DNA of 64,000 bases from positions 62,001-126,000 of the forward strand of contig CAZVKC010000001.1 in assembly GCA_964627455.1 (NCBI GenBank), given 5' to 3'. The translations under genes were made by a program, and so were the position numbers. Of this stretch, positions 35,561 to 43,846 are shown piece after piece (position 1 is the stretch's first letter; every line of letters starts with the position of its first letter). The notes beneath the pieces were generated by a model. That model was not told the origin of the DNA. It did no database searches and worked only from the letters and a program-made list of their open reading frames with translations. The DNA is from F-183 sp964627455. GTDB lineage: Bacteria; Acidobacteriota; Terriglobia; Bryobacterales; Bryobacteraceae.

Positions 35561-37651
35561 CTACTTTCCCTGACTCGCCCACTTCTTCCACATTGCCGGA
35601 TCGCTCAGCATCTTGATGAACACGCCGCCGACGACGGAGCGCGCCTGGAAGCCGCGCTGCTTCGCCGTGCTGGTCATGTACCAGTCCGTCATCGGGACCC
35701 GGTCCGGAGTCTCGTTCAGAAACAGGTAAACCGGATCGATCAGCGCCGCGAAATCCTGCGGACGCTCGGCCATCGTTGCGGTCCACACAATCCAGTCGAG
35801 CTTCGTGTAATCGGCCCGGTTGTCGAGCGGGAGTCCGTACTTGTTCTGATGCTTCAGGTAGTACGCCAACTCCTGGCGGGCAATCGCCGGATCGAACAGG
35901 TTCAAGCCGAGTAGCTTGTCCCAGACCAGGTTGTATTTCTGGCTCCATGTGCCCGGCTGATCAAAGGCCAGCCGGTAATGATCGCCGTCGCCGGCCATCC
36001 CCGGCCAGCGCTTTGCGAAATCCTGCGCCATGGTGCGATACTTCGCCGCTTCGTCCCGATGGCCGAGCGAGTCCGCAATCAGGGCATACGCGCCCAGTCC
36101 GAGAATTGCCTTGATCGACAGGTTCGTATTGTGGGCCAGGTGTCCGGCGAAGTCGTCGGTGCTGAGTTGGTTGTCGGGATCCATGCCCTTTCGAGCCAGG
36201 AAGTCCGCCCAGCGAGTCAGTTGCGGCCAATAGGGCCGGCTGAACTCGGCATTCCCGTTGACCCGCACCAGCGCGCCGAGCAGGATCAGCATGTTCCCGC
36301 TCTCTTCCACCGGCATTTGGGACTCCTCGCTCACTTCGCCGCCGCCATAAACCTGCCCGTTCGCCAGCGGATACTGTCCGAGATCGTGCGGCGCATACGG
36401 GAACTTCCAGCGGCCGGTCCGCGCATAATCGAGCACCGGCCGCAACTGCGCCTCCATCAGCTTCGGGTTCAGCAGCAGGAACTGAGGAGCGGCCGGATAG
36501 ATCACGTCCACAGTCCCCATGCAGCCGTTGCTGAAGTTCTCCTTCGAGAAGTGGAGCGCCGTGCCGTCGAAGTCCGCGACCAGTTTGTGGGCCGCGAGCG
36601 TCTGCCGGTACGCCAGCGTGGCAATCGCAGCGTACTTGGGACCACCAGCGCGAACCAGGTCGCTGGTCAACTCGGCGTCGAACCGTTCGGAGCGCTGGCG
36701 TAGGGCCGCGAAGTTCGCGGCGGCCCCTGTCAGCAGATCTTCGGCAGTGGCCCGGTTGCGCCGCCACCACGGCCGCAACGGACGCCGGAAATATTCGAGC
36801 GAGTAGATGTCGTCATACGCTGCCATGATGTAGCGCGAGGCACTGGCGCCCGCGGCCGCTGGGACATCGAGATCGAGGGCGACCGCCGCCACCGAGATGT
36901 CGCGGTCCGTCTGCTCCGGAATTTCCAGATCATGCGACGGCGGAAGATCGAGAGTGTTGCTGTAACGAGATCGCATCCTGGCAGTTGTCCCGAGCGTGAT
37001 GGCTGGGGCCGGCGCTGCGAGATAGAAGTATCCCCAGTCAATCCGCAGGTTGTCGCCGGAGCGGCTGAGCATTCGTTGATCGAGGCTGCCGAGGCGGATC
37101 ACTTCGAGGTCCCCCACACGGTGCCGCGACCACATAGCTTTTTGAACCGGTGTATCCACCGCCAGGTGACTGGACGCGTCGATGTAGATCCGGACCTTGT
37201 GTTCCCGCCCGTCGGTTGCGCGGACGTCAAAGACGAGATACGTCAGAGGCCGGGCCATCGTCTCCATGTCACCGGCCAGCGCGGGCGTAAGAAATGTGAG
37301 GTCCAGTTCGATGCCTTCACCTGCGAAGGTGTACAGCGTGCGAGTCGGCGTCAGCCGGTGGGACTTCTGCGGGAGCACGGGAATCTGATTGGTCCCTCGG
37401 GCGGGTCCGCCGAGAAACCGCAGGACCTTACCATCGACGCGGATCAGCCCCGTGATCGGCTGGTCTGTGCCGGTCCAGTGCCTGGTCACTTGGCTGTTCA
37501 GTTGGTCCGCGGTGCTCCAGACGCTGAAGTAGGGATCATGCGTGAGGAGGGGCATAGCCGGTGGACGCAGCGGGGCGATTGCTTCTTGAGCGGATGCGAC
37601 GGCGGCGGCCGCAGCAAGGGTGACAACCACCAGTAGGGAGCTTCGTTGCAT
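35561..37651 (-). CDS. Secreted glutaminase-like protein (GtaA type, DUF4964/DUF5127/DUF4965/DUF1793)
   Basis: 696 residues. Signal peptide from the ATG at 37651 (MQRSSLLVVVTLAAAAAVASA); a start at 37669 would add MMQCIR. Domain order resembles the fungal/acidobacterial glutaminase A family: DUF4964-like HDPYFSVWS near the N-terminus, then a beta-rich DUF5127 region, DUF4965 and a (alpha/alpha)6-barrel-like DUF1793 with MGTVDVIYPAAPQFLLLNP and the C-terminal VGGVFIKMLSD. Whether bacterial members hydrolyse glutamine or a glycan is not established. An inverted-repeat motif shared with the gene at 17886 overlaps this start. Confidence 0.85.
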   Translation of the reverse strand: MQRSSLLVVVTLAAAAAVASAQEAIAPLRPPAMPLLTHDPYFSVWSTADQLNSQVTRHWTGTDQPITGLIRVDGKVLRFLGGPARGTNQIPVLPQKSHRLTPTRTLYTFAGEGIELDLTFLTPALAGDMETMARPLTYLVFDVRATDGREHKVRIYIDASSHLAVDTPVQKAMWSRHRVGDLEVIRLGSLDQRMLSRSGDNLRIDWGYFYLAAPAPAITLGTTARMRSRYSNTLDLPPSHDLEIPEQTDRDISVAAVALDLDVPAAAGASASRYIMAAYDDIYSLEYFRRPLRPWWRRNRATAEDLLTGAAANFAALRQRSERFDAELTSDLVRAGGPKYAAIATLAYRQTLAAHKLVADFDGTALHFSKENFSNGCMGTVDVIYPAAPQFLLLNPKLMEAQLRPVLDYARTGRWKFPYAPHDLGQYPLANGQVYGGGEVSEESQMPVEESGNMLILLGALVRVNGNAEFSRPYWPQLTRWADFLARKGMDPDNQLSTDDFAGHLAHNTNLSIKAILGLGAYALIADSLGHRDEAAKYRTMAQDFAKRWPGMAGDGDHYRLAFDQPGTWSQKYNLVWDKLLGLNLFDPAIARQELAYYLKHQNKYGLPLDNRADYTKLDWIVWTATMAERPQDFAALIDPVYLFLNETPDRVPMTDWYMTSTAKQRGFQARSVVGGVFIKMLSDPAMWKKWASQGK

Positions 37652-37660
37652 ACGAATGCA
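37647..37660. promoter_or_regulatory. Inverted-repeat motif TGCATACGAATGCA over a start codon (copy 2)
   Basis: Identical to 17882-17895, in the same orientation and with the ATG (complement at 37649-37651) in the same arm. The match of both sequence and placement suggests function; regulator unknown. Confidence 0.35.
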
Positions 37661-37665
37661 TTGCA

Positions 37666-37824
37666 TCATAGCTCGAGATTGAGATGGGAACTGAGAACCA
37701 TCGCATCGTCCCGGTTGTCGTGCTCGTGGCCGTGCAGGGGGTGTACGACCAGTTGAACGGACTCTCCCAACGGGACGCTTGCCAGTCGGGCCCTGCGGTG
37801 ATCCGCACTACGCTGCAGTGTCAA
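37666..37824 (-). CDS. Possible 52-residue protein downstream of the antitoxin gene
   Basis: A TTG at 37824 opens a frame that overlaps the antitoxin gene by 17 bp and ends with TGA overlapping the upstream start candidate of the glutaminase-like gene. The product has an ordinary composition (PLGESVQLVVHPLHGHEHD in the middle). No Shine-Dalgarno is evident and no family is recognised. Gene order would make it a third member of the toxin-antitoxin unit, but it may be fortuitous. Confidence 0.25.
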   Translation of the reverse strand: MTLQRSADHRRARLASVPLGESVQLVVHPLHGHEHDNRDDAMVLSSHLNLEL

Positions 37825-38116
37825 TTCGGGAGACAGAGACCTTCACTCGGTAACCCAAGCCGCTCAATAAACGGATCAGCAGATCGCTCGATACATGATC
37901 GAGGTTCCCGTTCAGTATCGCGGTAACCCTGGTTCGTGAGGAGCCACCGCGCTGCGCGACTTGCGCGTGGGTGAGTGCTTCGGCCCGCACAACCTGTCGG
38001 AGTTTTTTCAGGAGTGCGTGCTGCACTTGCCATTCGTGCGACTCAGACCCGCTGAGCCCCAGCGTCCGCGCCAACTCCTCCGGCGTTCTGGCTACCACCG
38101 GTTTAGCCTTGTTCAT
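37808..38116 (-). CDS. HigA-like XRE-family antitoxin
   Basis: 102 residues with a single helix-turn-helix (THAQVAQRGGSSRTRVTAILNG, about 50-71) and a C-terminal strand (GYRVKVSVSRID) suited to dimerisation or toxin binding. The ATG at 38116 has AAGGAG seven bases upstream. It follows the toxin gene by 42 bp: toxin first, antitoxin second is the HigBA order. It should neutralise the toxin and repress its own operon. The conserved N-terminal extension EELARTLGLSGSESHEWQ is also seen in antitoxins paired with Gp49-type toxins. Confidence 0.85.
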   Translation of the reverse strand: MNKAKPVVARTPEELARTLGLSGSESHEWQVQHALLKKLRQVVRAEALTHAQVAQRGGSSRTRVTAILNGNLDHVSSDLLIRLLSGLGYRVKVSVSRIDTAA

Positions 38117-38158
38117 CCAACATCTCCTTCAATCGACGCCGCCGGGTTTGGATCTCCG

Positions 38159-38601
38159 TCACTGGGTCTCCTGGGTCTTCTTTGCGAACGCGTGAAAGAC
38201 CAGGATGCCTTCAGCGCTCGCCGTGAAATAGAAAGTTCGAAACTGCCGGTCTTCGCCATGAAGACGCAATTCCGAAACACCGGGCACGACCGATGGCATC
38301 GGCCTTGACAACGGCATCCCCGGCTGTTCGCCCACTTGTAACAAGTACAANNNNNNNNNNNNNNNNNNNNNNNNNNNNNNNNNNNNNNNNNNNNNNNNNN
38401 NNNNNNNNNNNNNNNNNNNNNNNNNNNNNNNNNNNNNNNNNNNNNNNNNNGCATCGGCCTTGACAACGGCATCCCCGGCTGTTCGCCCACTTGTAACAAG
38501 TACAAAGCCTTACCCAGCCTATCGCGGACCTCTCGTGGGAACGTCCGAATTGCGTCACGGGCTTTCGGGTGAAATACGACCGGCCGCGCGCCTCGGGTGT
38601 A
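38159..38601 (-). CDS. HigB/Gp49-family RelE-like toxin, assembly-duplicated and without a visible start codon
   Basis: After removing the artefactual 155 bp, the reading frame gives about 92-95 residues: PVVFHPKARDAIRTFPREV, then LGKALYLLQVGEQPG, MPLSRPMPSVVPGVSELRLH and RTFYFTASAEGILVFHAF, ending AKKTQETQ. This is the phage-derived Gp49/HigB mRNA interferase family (PF05973). The frame is open from 38601, but no ATG, GTG or TTG occurs before the PVVFH segment; the first in-frame TTG lies inside the domain (ALYLL). Either the start is nonstandard, a base was lost here, or the toxin is inactive. Bounds are approximate for this reason. Confidence 0.7.
38296..38505. repeat. Assembly gap (100 N) flanked by identical 55-bp copies
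   Basis: Bases 38296-38350 are repeated at 38451-38505 around Ns 38351-38450. Unmerged contig overlap inside the toxin gene. Confidence 0.95.
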
Positions 38602-38764
38602 TCAAAAATGGGACAATGTATGGTCGCCGCCGGGATAACGCACCGGACTGTTCATCATTCAATACCGGCTGGTGACGTTGTTCGTGTTCCGGAAAATGGT
38701 GTCGCCAGTCTGGAACGACACGGCGTCGTTCCACAGCACGGACTGGTCAAACCGCGTATGAATG

Positions 38765-39781
38765 CTAAACCAGGAAGTGGCCGGCTTCCATGATCTGCCG
38801 GTCATCCGCCCAGATGTCGAACTTCCGGCCGACCACGTCGATGTGCGTTGACGAGTACCAGTCCGCGCCGGTGTGGAACCCGTACGGATTCCCGAACGCG
38901 ATGTGCACGCCGGGCAGTTTCTCATCCTGCAGGATGTTGCCGATCACGTCGCTCAAACCAATGTTCGTGCCGATTGCGAACTCGCCCACGCGGTCCGAAT
39001 TCTCGTCGCGGTGGCAATACTCCCAGAACTCGGCTTCGAGCACCTTGTTTTCGCACTCGGCCTTCACCAGGCGGTTGCCTTCGATGCTGATCGTCAGCGG
39101 CGTCTGGCCGATGTCGCCGTACTTGGCGCACAGATAATCGCCCACTACGCCGTCGATCACAAACCGGCCGTTCACTTCGCCCGGCGTCGTGAAGATCTCG
39201 CCGCCCGGCAGGTTGCCCCACTTGTTCGGCGAGATGATGCCGCTCGTCTTGATCCAGCGATAGCTGTGGTTCATCGAGGCGGTGATGTCGGTGCCCGCGG
39301 GCGTGGTGGCGCGAATCGTCTTCGCGTTCTGCGCGATGTCCATCACGCGCTTCGACAAGTCGTCGACCTTGTTGAAGTCCGCGCGCATGCCCTGCAGCAT
39401 GATGCGCGGCTCGATGTTCACCATGTGTCCATGCCGGATCTTGCGGCGGTTCACGACATCCGTCATCTGCATGCGCGTCTTCAACTCGTTCTGTTGCGCG
39501 TAGACGGAAAAGATCGAGACCTGCGACGTTTCCAGGTCCTCGAGGATGACGGGCGGCATGTCCACCAGCGGACGCGGCGCGAGGTCTTCCAGCACGAACG
39601 CCTTGTAGCGGCAGCCGAGTTCGCGGAGTTCGGCGACGATGCTGGCGGCGATTTCCTGGCAGGCGCGGTCGGCGATTACCGTGACTTTCTCCTCTTTCTC
39701 CACCCGCAAGCACGTGTGGATCGCGTTACGCGCTCCTTCGCGGAACTCGGGGTTAAAGGGCAGGGAACGCAGGTCGGTCAT
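38765..39781 (-). CDS. M29-like aminopeptidase family protein
   Basis: 338 residues, no signal peptide. It has the two-domain layout of M29/aminopeptidase-T-like enzymes: an N-terminal alpha/beta domain (EKVTVIADRACQEIAASI, LGCRYKAFVLED), and a C-terminal metal-binding half with NIEPRIMLQG, WGNLPGGEIFTTP, the strand GRFVIDGVVGD, EFAIGTNIG, and HTGADWYSSTHIDVVG, which supplies late His/Asp ligands. It starts 2 bp after the amine-ligase gene and is the last gene of a three-gene minus-strand operon. Probably trims or recycles a peptide or conjugate made by the ligases; that is inference. Confidence 0.82.
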   Translation of the reverse strand: MTDLRSLPFNPEFREGARNAIHTCLRVEKEEKVTVIADRACQEIAASIVAELRELGCRYKAFVLEDLAPRPLVDMPPVILEDLETSQVSIFSVYAQQNELKTRMQMTDVVNRRKIRHGHMVNIEPRIMLQGMRADFNKVDDLSKRVMDIAQNAKTIRATTPAGTDITASMNHSYRWIKTSGIISPNKWGNLPGGEIFTTPGEVNGRFVIDGVVGDYLCAKYGDIGQTPLTISIEGNRLVKAECENKVLEAEFWEYCHRDENSDRVGEFAIGTNIGLSDVIGNILQDEKLPGVHIAFGNPYGFHTGADWYSSTHIDVVGRKFDIWADDRQIMEAGHFLV

Positions 39782-39783
39782 GT

Positions 39784-40941
39784 CTATGATGTAGCTCCAA
39801 CAGCAGAGTGTGAGCCCGCGTTCTCGTCTTCTTCGAAAACGCCGGCTTCGGTTTCGGACACGATATAGTCGACGACCTTGCGCAAGTCGCCGCCGGTTTC
39901 ACGGAACACGCGCAACTGGCGATCGGCGCCCGTTCCGTGTTCGATGATTTTGTGGATGTAGTTGATCTCGTTTCTGCTGCCGAGTTCGTCGACCACATCG
40001 TCGATGAGTTCGAGGTATTCGTACAGCAGATCCTTCACGGGGACCTCGACGCGCTTGCCGAAGTCGATCAGCTTGCCGTCGAGTCCGTAGCGCACGGCGC
40101 GCCACTTGTTTTCCATGATCAGGGCGCGGCGATAGAGCCGGAAGCCCTGGTTCTGCGCGTGCAGCTTGTACAGCTTGGCCACCGTCGCTTGAATCAACGC
40201 CGCAATCGCAATCGTCTCGTCCAGACGCATCGGCAGGTCGCACACGCGGAACTCCAGCGTGTCGAAGAACGGATGCGGGCGGATGTCCCACCAGATCTTC
40301 TTCGCGTTGTCGATGCAATTGGTTTTGATGAGCAGGTTGATGAAGCTCTCGTACTCGCCCCAGCTCGGAAAATAATCCGGAATGTTGGTGCGCGGGAACT
40401 TGTCGAACACCTTGCAGCGATACGATTTGAGGCCCGTTTCATCGCCCAGCCAGAACGGCGAGTTGGTCGACAGCGCCAGGATGTGCGGCACGAAGTAGCG
40501 CGCAGCGTTCATGATGTGGATCGCCGTTTCCTTGTCTTCGATGCCAACGTGGACGTGCAGGCCGAAGATCAGGTTGGCGCGCGCGACGATGCGCATGTCC
40601 TCGACGATCGCCTGGTAGCGTTCGTCCGGATAGATGCCCTGCTTGCGCCAGTCCGAAAACGGATGCGTGGCCGCGGCCGCCACCTTCAAGCCGTTTTCCC
40701 TGGCGAGGCTGATGATGCCGCGTCGCAGCAGCTTCAACTCCGCGCGGGCTTCCGTCATGTTGTGGCACACCGCGGTGCCGACTTCCACGACGGACTGGTG
40801 CATTTCCGCTTTCACCCGTTCCTGCAGCCGCAGCTTGCCCTTCTGGATGATTTCGGCTTCAATGTGCGATCGCAGGTCCCGTGTGACCGGGTCGATCGTC
40901 TGGTATTCTTCTTCGATTCCGACCGTAAAGCTGGGGCGCAT
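39784..40941 (-). CDS. Carboxylate-amine ligase, GCS2/YbdK family
   Basis: 385 residues. ATG at 40941 has AAGGA 11 bases upstream; a TTG at 40959 is less likely. Glutamate-cysteine ligase 2 fold: VGIEEEYQTIDP (metal-binding Glu cluster), LQERVKAEMHQSVVEVGT, HPFSDW, IFGLHVHVGIEDKE, LALSTNSPFWLG, and IRPHPFFDTLEFRVCD with a late acid. ATP-dependent formation of an amide between a carboxylate (classically gamma-Glu) and an amine (Cys) is the family reaction; the actual substrates are unknown. Lies between the ATP-grasp and M29-like genes. Confidence 0.9.
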   Translation of the reverse strand: MRPSFTVGIEEEYQTIDPVTRDLRSHIEAEIIQKGKLRLQERVKAEMHQSVVEVGTAVCHNMTEARAELKLLRRGIISLARENGLKVAAAATHPFSDWRKQGIYPDERYQAIVEDMRIVARANLIFGLHVHVGIEDKETAIHIMNAARYFVPHILALSTNSPFWLGDETGLKSYRCKVFDKFPRTNIPDYFPSWGEYESFINLLIKTNCIDNAKKIWWDIRPHPFFDTLEFRVCDLPMRLDETIAIAALIQATVAKLYKLHAQNQGFRLYRRALIMENKWRAVRYGLDGKLIDFGKRVEVPVKDLLYEYLELIDDVVDELGSRNEINYIHKIIEHGTGADRQLRVFRETGGDLRKVVDYIVSETEAGVFEEDENAGSHSAVGATS

Positions 40942-40987
40942 CGTCGTGGAGTCCTTCAAATAACCGGATCGATGAAACGTACGCGGG

Positions 40988-41917
40988 TTACGCGTTCAAA
41001 TAGCTGGCCCAGCGGTACTCGAGGGGCTTGGGATCTTCCTGCGCCTTGCGGATCGCGAGTTCGGCCACCGCGTTGACGATCCACTCGAAATTCTCGGGTC
41101 CGACGGAATAGTAGTCGGCGTCCGGCGCCGGGTTGAGGAAGTCGATGGCGTAGGGCACGCCGCCGCGGCAGGCGAACTCGACCGTGTTGAGGTCGTAGCC
41201 GAGAGCCCGGCAGATCTTGAGGCAGTCGCCGACGACGCGCTCGTGCATCGCGGGATCGATCGGCGGACCATTCTTGATGTAGCGGTGTTCGTGCGGCTGG
41301 CGCGGGTCGTAGCGCATCACGTGGACCTTTTCCTGACCCACGACATAGCAGCGGAAGTAGTCGTCGAAATCGATGCCTTCCTGCAGCGTCATGCACAGGT
41401 CGCCGGTATCGTCGTAGGCCTTGAAGAAGTCGTCGGGCGAGGTGACCTTATAGACGCTCTTCCAGCCGCCGCCGGAGAACGGCTTCAAAAACGCAGGGAA
41501 CCCGACATATTCGAAGATCTCGTCCCAGTTCAGCGGATAGATCAGGTTCCGCATCGACTGTGCCGTGGTGCCTGCGGGATACGATTTGTGCGGCAGCACT
41601 ACAGTCTTGGGGATGGCAATGCCGATCTTGGAAGCTAAGGCGTAATTGAAGAATTTGTCGTCCGCGCCCCACCAGAACGGGTTGTTGATCACCTGCGTGC
41701 CGCTCAGTACGGCGTTCTTCAGGTAGGCGCGATAGAATGCAATGTCGTGGCTGATGCGGTCCACGATGACGGCGTAACCGGAAGGTTCCGCCATCTTGAT
41801 GCCCCCGATGCGGATATGTTCCGCAACGATGCCGGGGACATTCATGCTGTTGATCTTGTCAACGAGCGCAGGCGGAAAGGTGTTTTCCATCCCGTAGATG
41901 ATGCCGATCTTCTTCAT
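40988..41917 (-). CDS. ATP-grasp enzyme of unknown specificity
   Basis: 309 residues; ATG at 41917 with AAGGA eight bases upstream. N-terminal preATP-grasp-like segment (MKKIGIIYGMENTFPPALVD), central lobe AFLKPFSGGGWKSVYKV, which carries the nucleotide-binding Lys and Gly-rich loop, TLQEGIDFDD, and late metal-binding NTVEFACRGGVPYAIDFLNPAPD with Glu, Asp and Asn ligands. Likely a carboxylate-amine or peptide ligase like the RimK/GSH-B superfamily, but no close family is recognised. First gene of the operon, followed by the YbdK-like ligase (46 bp) and the peptidase. Confidence 0.85.
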   Translation of the reverse strand: MKKIGIIYGMENTFPPALVDKINSMNVPGIVAEHIRIGGIKMAEPSGYAVIVDRISHDIAFYRAYLKNAVLSGTQVINNPFWWGADDKFFNYALASKIGIAIPKTVVLPHKSYPAGTTAQSMRNLIYPLNWDEIFEYVGFPAFLKPFSGGGWKSVYKVTSPDDFFKAYDDTGDLCMTLQEGIDFDDYFRCYVVGQEKVHVMRYDPRQPHEHRYIKNGPPIDPAMHERVVGDCLKICRALGYDLNTVEFACRGGVPYAIDFLNPAPDADYYSVGPENFEWIVNAVAELAIRKAQEDPKPLEYRWASYLNA

Positions 41918-42188
41918 AGGAAATCCTTTGCGAGTGGGTGGGCTTCTGCGGCGGCAGCCTCCGGGCGAACGCAGCCCAATACGGAATTGTACCTTGTTTT
42001 GCTCAACTTGCGCAGTTTCGCGCCAGTTTGACGCTTGACAGGAGTGGAGGACGCAAAGCCGGGCGACCAGTTTTGTCCCGCTTTTGCGCGTGTAACGTTA
42101 GGGACCCTTTGGGAAACGGCCTCCAGGCCGCCCGCGTCCTACGATATAAGGTGCTAACTTAATGACGAACAAGGAGATTCGGAGGCAC
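41918..42188 (+). promoter_or_regulatory. Divergent intergenic region with probable promoter
   Basis: 271 bp separate the start of the ATP-grasp operon from the start of the DUF4384/caspase operon, so promoters for both are expected. TATAAG at 42146-42151 is a candidate -10 for the plus-strand operon, but no good -35 is evident at 17 bp. A 12-mer GGACGCAAAGCC (42049-42060) resembles the core of the cyclic-di-GMP-I riboswitch, but the rest of the motif is missing. No gene is seen. Confidence 0.4.
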
Positions 42189-43142
42189 ATGCAAAATAAA
42201 CTCACCCTGGCAGCCCTGATGTTGGGGACCGGCGCGGCCGCCGTAATGGCAGCCGACACCGACATGGCTGCCCGCAAATTGTTTTACCAGGACAACCAGC
42301 CTGAGGTGGTGTTCAAGGCCGTAGCCGTCGCAGTCAAGGCGAACCTCACTGCCACAGCGACCACCGCCCAGAATGTGACCCCGCCGCAGCAGAAGAAGGC
42401 CACGACGGCCGCCAGGCCGGTTCGCCCGGCGCAGTTGCCGCCCAACGCCGACATGCTCGCCGCGAAGGCAAAGGAAGCGCTCGCGCAGGCCGTGGCCGCG
42501 GTAACCCCCGACGGTACGCCCGTGCGCAAGGCAGCGAACCTCGCCGTCCGCTACAACATCATGAAGGTCAACCCGGTGACCGGCGACATGGCCGCCGTCC
42601 CGTCCGACACGAATTTCAAGAAGGGCGAATGCGTCAGCATCCGCATGTCGCCGAATCGCGGCGGCTTCCTCTACGTGTTCAACCAGGGGACCTCGGGCAA
42701 GTGGCAGCCGCTGCTGCCGAGCGAGGACCTGCCGGAAGAGCCGAGCACCGTGCGTCCCTATCAGGTGGTGAACATCCCGTCGCAGAACTGCTTCGAGATG
42801 GACGACCCGCCCGGAGAAGAGCGCCTGTTCGTGATGATCACCGAGAAGCCCGAGGACATCAAGAACTTCGACGACATGCTGAAGATGCTGGGCAAGCCCG
42901 CGCAGCAGCCGGTGGCGCCGAACCAGCAGCCGCAGCGTGCCGATTCGGTATTGCTGGCCATGAACAAGCTCAACGACACGATTCAGGGCCTGCAGACGCA
43001 GTTGGCCAGCCGCGACATCAAGATCACCAGGGTCGCGCAGCCGGCTTCGAAGATGGAACTCCCGCACACGGTCTACTTCGCCAACGCAGCGGCTTCGAAC
43101 AATGATCATCTGATCATGGAAATCAAGCTGAAGCACAACTAA
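42189..43142 (+). CDS. Exported DUF4384-like protein (first gene of the caspase operon)
   Basis: 317 residues from the ATG at 42189, which is preceded by GGAGG (spacing 3) and begins a signal peptide (MQNKLTLAALMLGTGAAAVMA). A start at 42162 is possible but would put nine residues in front of the signal. A Pro/Ala/Lys-rich linker (about 55-100) precedes a DUF4384-like domain at about 115-230 (VNPVTGDMAAVPSDTNFKK, GGFLYVFNQGTSG, RPYQVVNIPSQNCFEM). The C-terminus has SRDIKITRVAQPASK, resembling ARDIKIKRVASP near the N-terminus of the caspase two genes on. Function unknown. Confidence 0.8.
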   Translation: MQNKLTLAALMLGTGAAAVMAADTDMAARKLFYQDNQPEVVFKAVAVAVKANLTATATTAQNVTPPQQKKATTAARPVRPAQLPPNADMLAAKAKEALAQAVAAVTPDGTPVRKAANLAVRYNIMKVNPVTGDMAAVPSDTNFKKGECVSIRMSPNRGGFLYVFNQGTSGKWQPLLPSEDLPEEPSTVRPYQVVNIPSQNCFEMDDPPGEERLFVMITEKPEDIKNFDDMLKMLGKPAQQPVAPNQQPQRADSVLLAMNKLNDTIQGLQTQLASRDIKITRVAQPASKMELPHTVYFANAAASNNDHLIMEIKLKHN

Positions 43143-43156
43143 GATCGGCGGTCATC

Positions 43157-43846
43157 ATGAAACCCATGTTGTTGTCTTTTGTCCTGGCTGCTTCTTCCGC
43201 GATCGTCGCGACGGCAGCAGCCAGCGACGCCCCCACCGGCTTCGTGCAGGTCTCGCTCGAGCGCAAAGAAGGTGCTGAGTGGAAGGTCATGGATCCGCGT
43301 GTCGTCCTCAACAACGGCGACCGGATCCGCTTCAAGTTCGAAACCAGCTATCCCGGTTATCTGTACGTGTACAATCGCGGCACCGACAGCGTTACCGAAC
43401 GGTTGTTCCCGGGCGGCGGGGCGGATAACCGCGTCGAACCGGGGCGCCCGTACATGGTGCCCGTCAACGATGGCGGATCCTTCATCATCGACGGACCCGC
43501 GGGATTCGACATCACCTACTGGATCCTGAGTCCCGAACCGCTGGCTCGCATTCCGATGTTCGACGATGCGCCCAAGGTTCCGCTCGGCGCTCCATCGACG
43601 CTGATCCCTCGCTGCAAAGAGGGCTTGATCGCCCGCGGCGGATCGGGCGGATGCCTGGATGATCGCGCGGGTCCGCAACCGGCGCAGGATGCGGGCAAGA
43701 TCGTGCCGAAAGGTGAGTCGACGCTGCGCGCGCGCAGTATTCGTCCGGAAAAGGGCGGGGAAACCAAGATCGCCGCGCCGGCCTCGAAGCAGGCCATTCT
43801 CATTTATGAATTCCGCATCGCGCACGGAACAGGAGCGAAGAAGTAA
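43157..43846 (+). CDS. Exported DUF4384-like protein (second gene of the caspase operon)
   Basis: 229 residues; signal peptide MKPMLLSFVLAASSAIVATA. DUF4384-like domain at about 22-135: VQVSLERKEGAEWKVMDPRV, NNGDRIRFKFETSYPGYLYV, YNRGTDSVTERLFPGG, then RPYMVPVNDGGSFIIDGPAG. The tail has TKIAAPASKQAILIYEFRIA, matching the style of the C-terminus of the first gene. DUF4384 domains commonly accompany secreted or membrane-linked caspase-like peptidases. 14 bp after gene 1 and directly before the caspase gene (TAA followed by ATG), so co-translation is likely. Confidence 0.8.
   Translation: MKPMLLSFVLAASSAIVATAAASDAPTGFVQVSLERKEGAEWKVMDPRVVLNNGDRIRFKFETSYPGYLYVYNRGTDSVTERLFPGGGADNRVEPGRPYMVPVNDGGSFIIDGPAGFDITYWILSPEPLARIPMFDDAPKVPLGAPSTLIPRCKEGLIARGGSGGCLDDRAGPQPAQDAGKIVPKGESTLRARSIRPEKGGETKIAAPASKQAILIYEFRIAHGTGAKK

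Noticed and set aside
38602..38764. Possible decayed gene between the toxin and the aminopeptidase
   Set aside because: Short frames on both strands have no start with a ribosome-binding site and no recognisable family; left as intergenic.
42040..42110. GGACGCAAAGCC resembling the cyclic-di-GMP-I (GEMM) riboswitch core
   Set aside because: The GCAAACC strand, tetraloop stem and distal GGGTTACC part are absent, so only 12 bases match; kept as a note in the intergenic entry.
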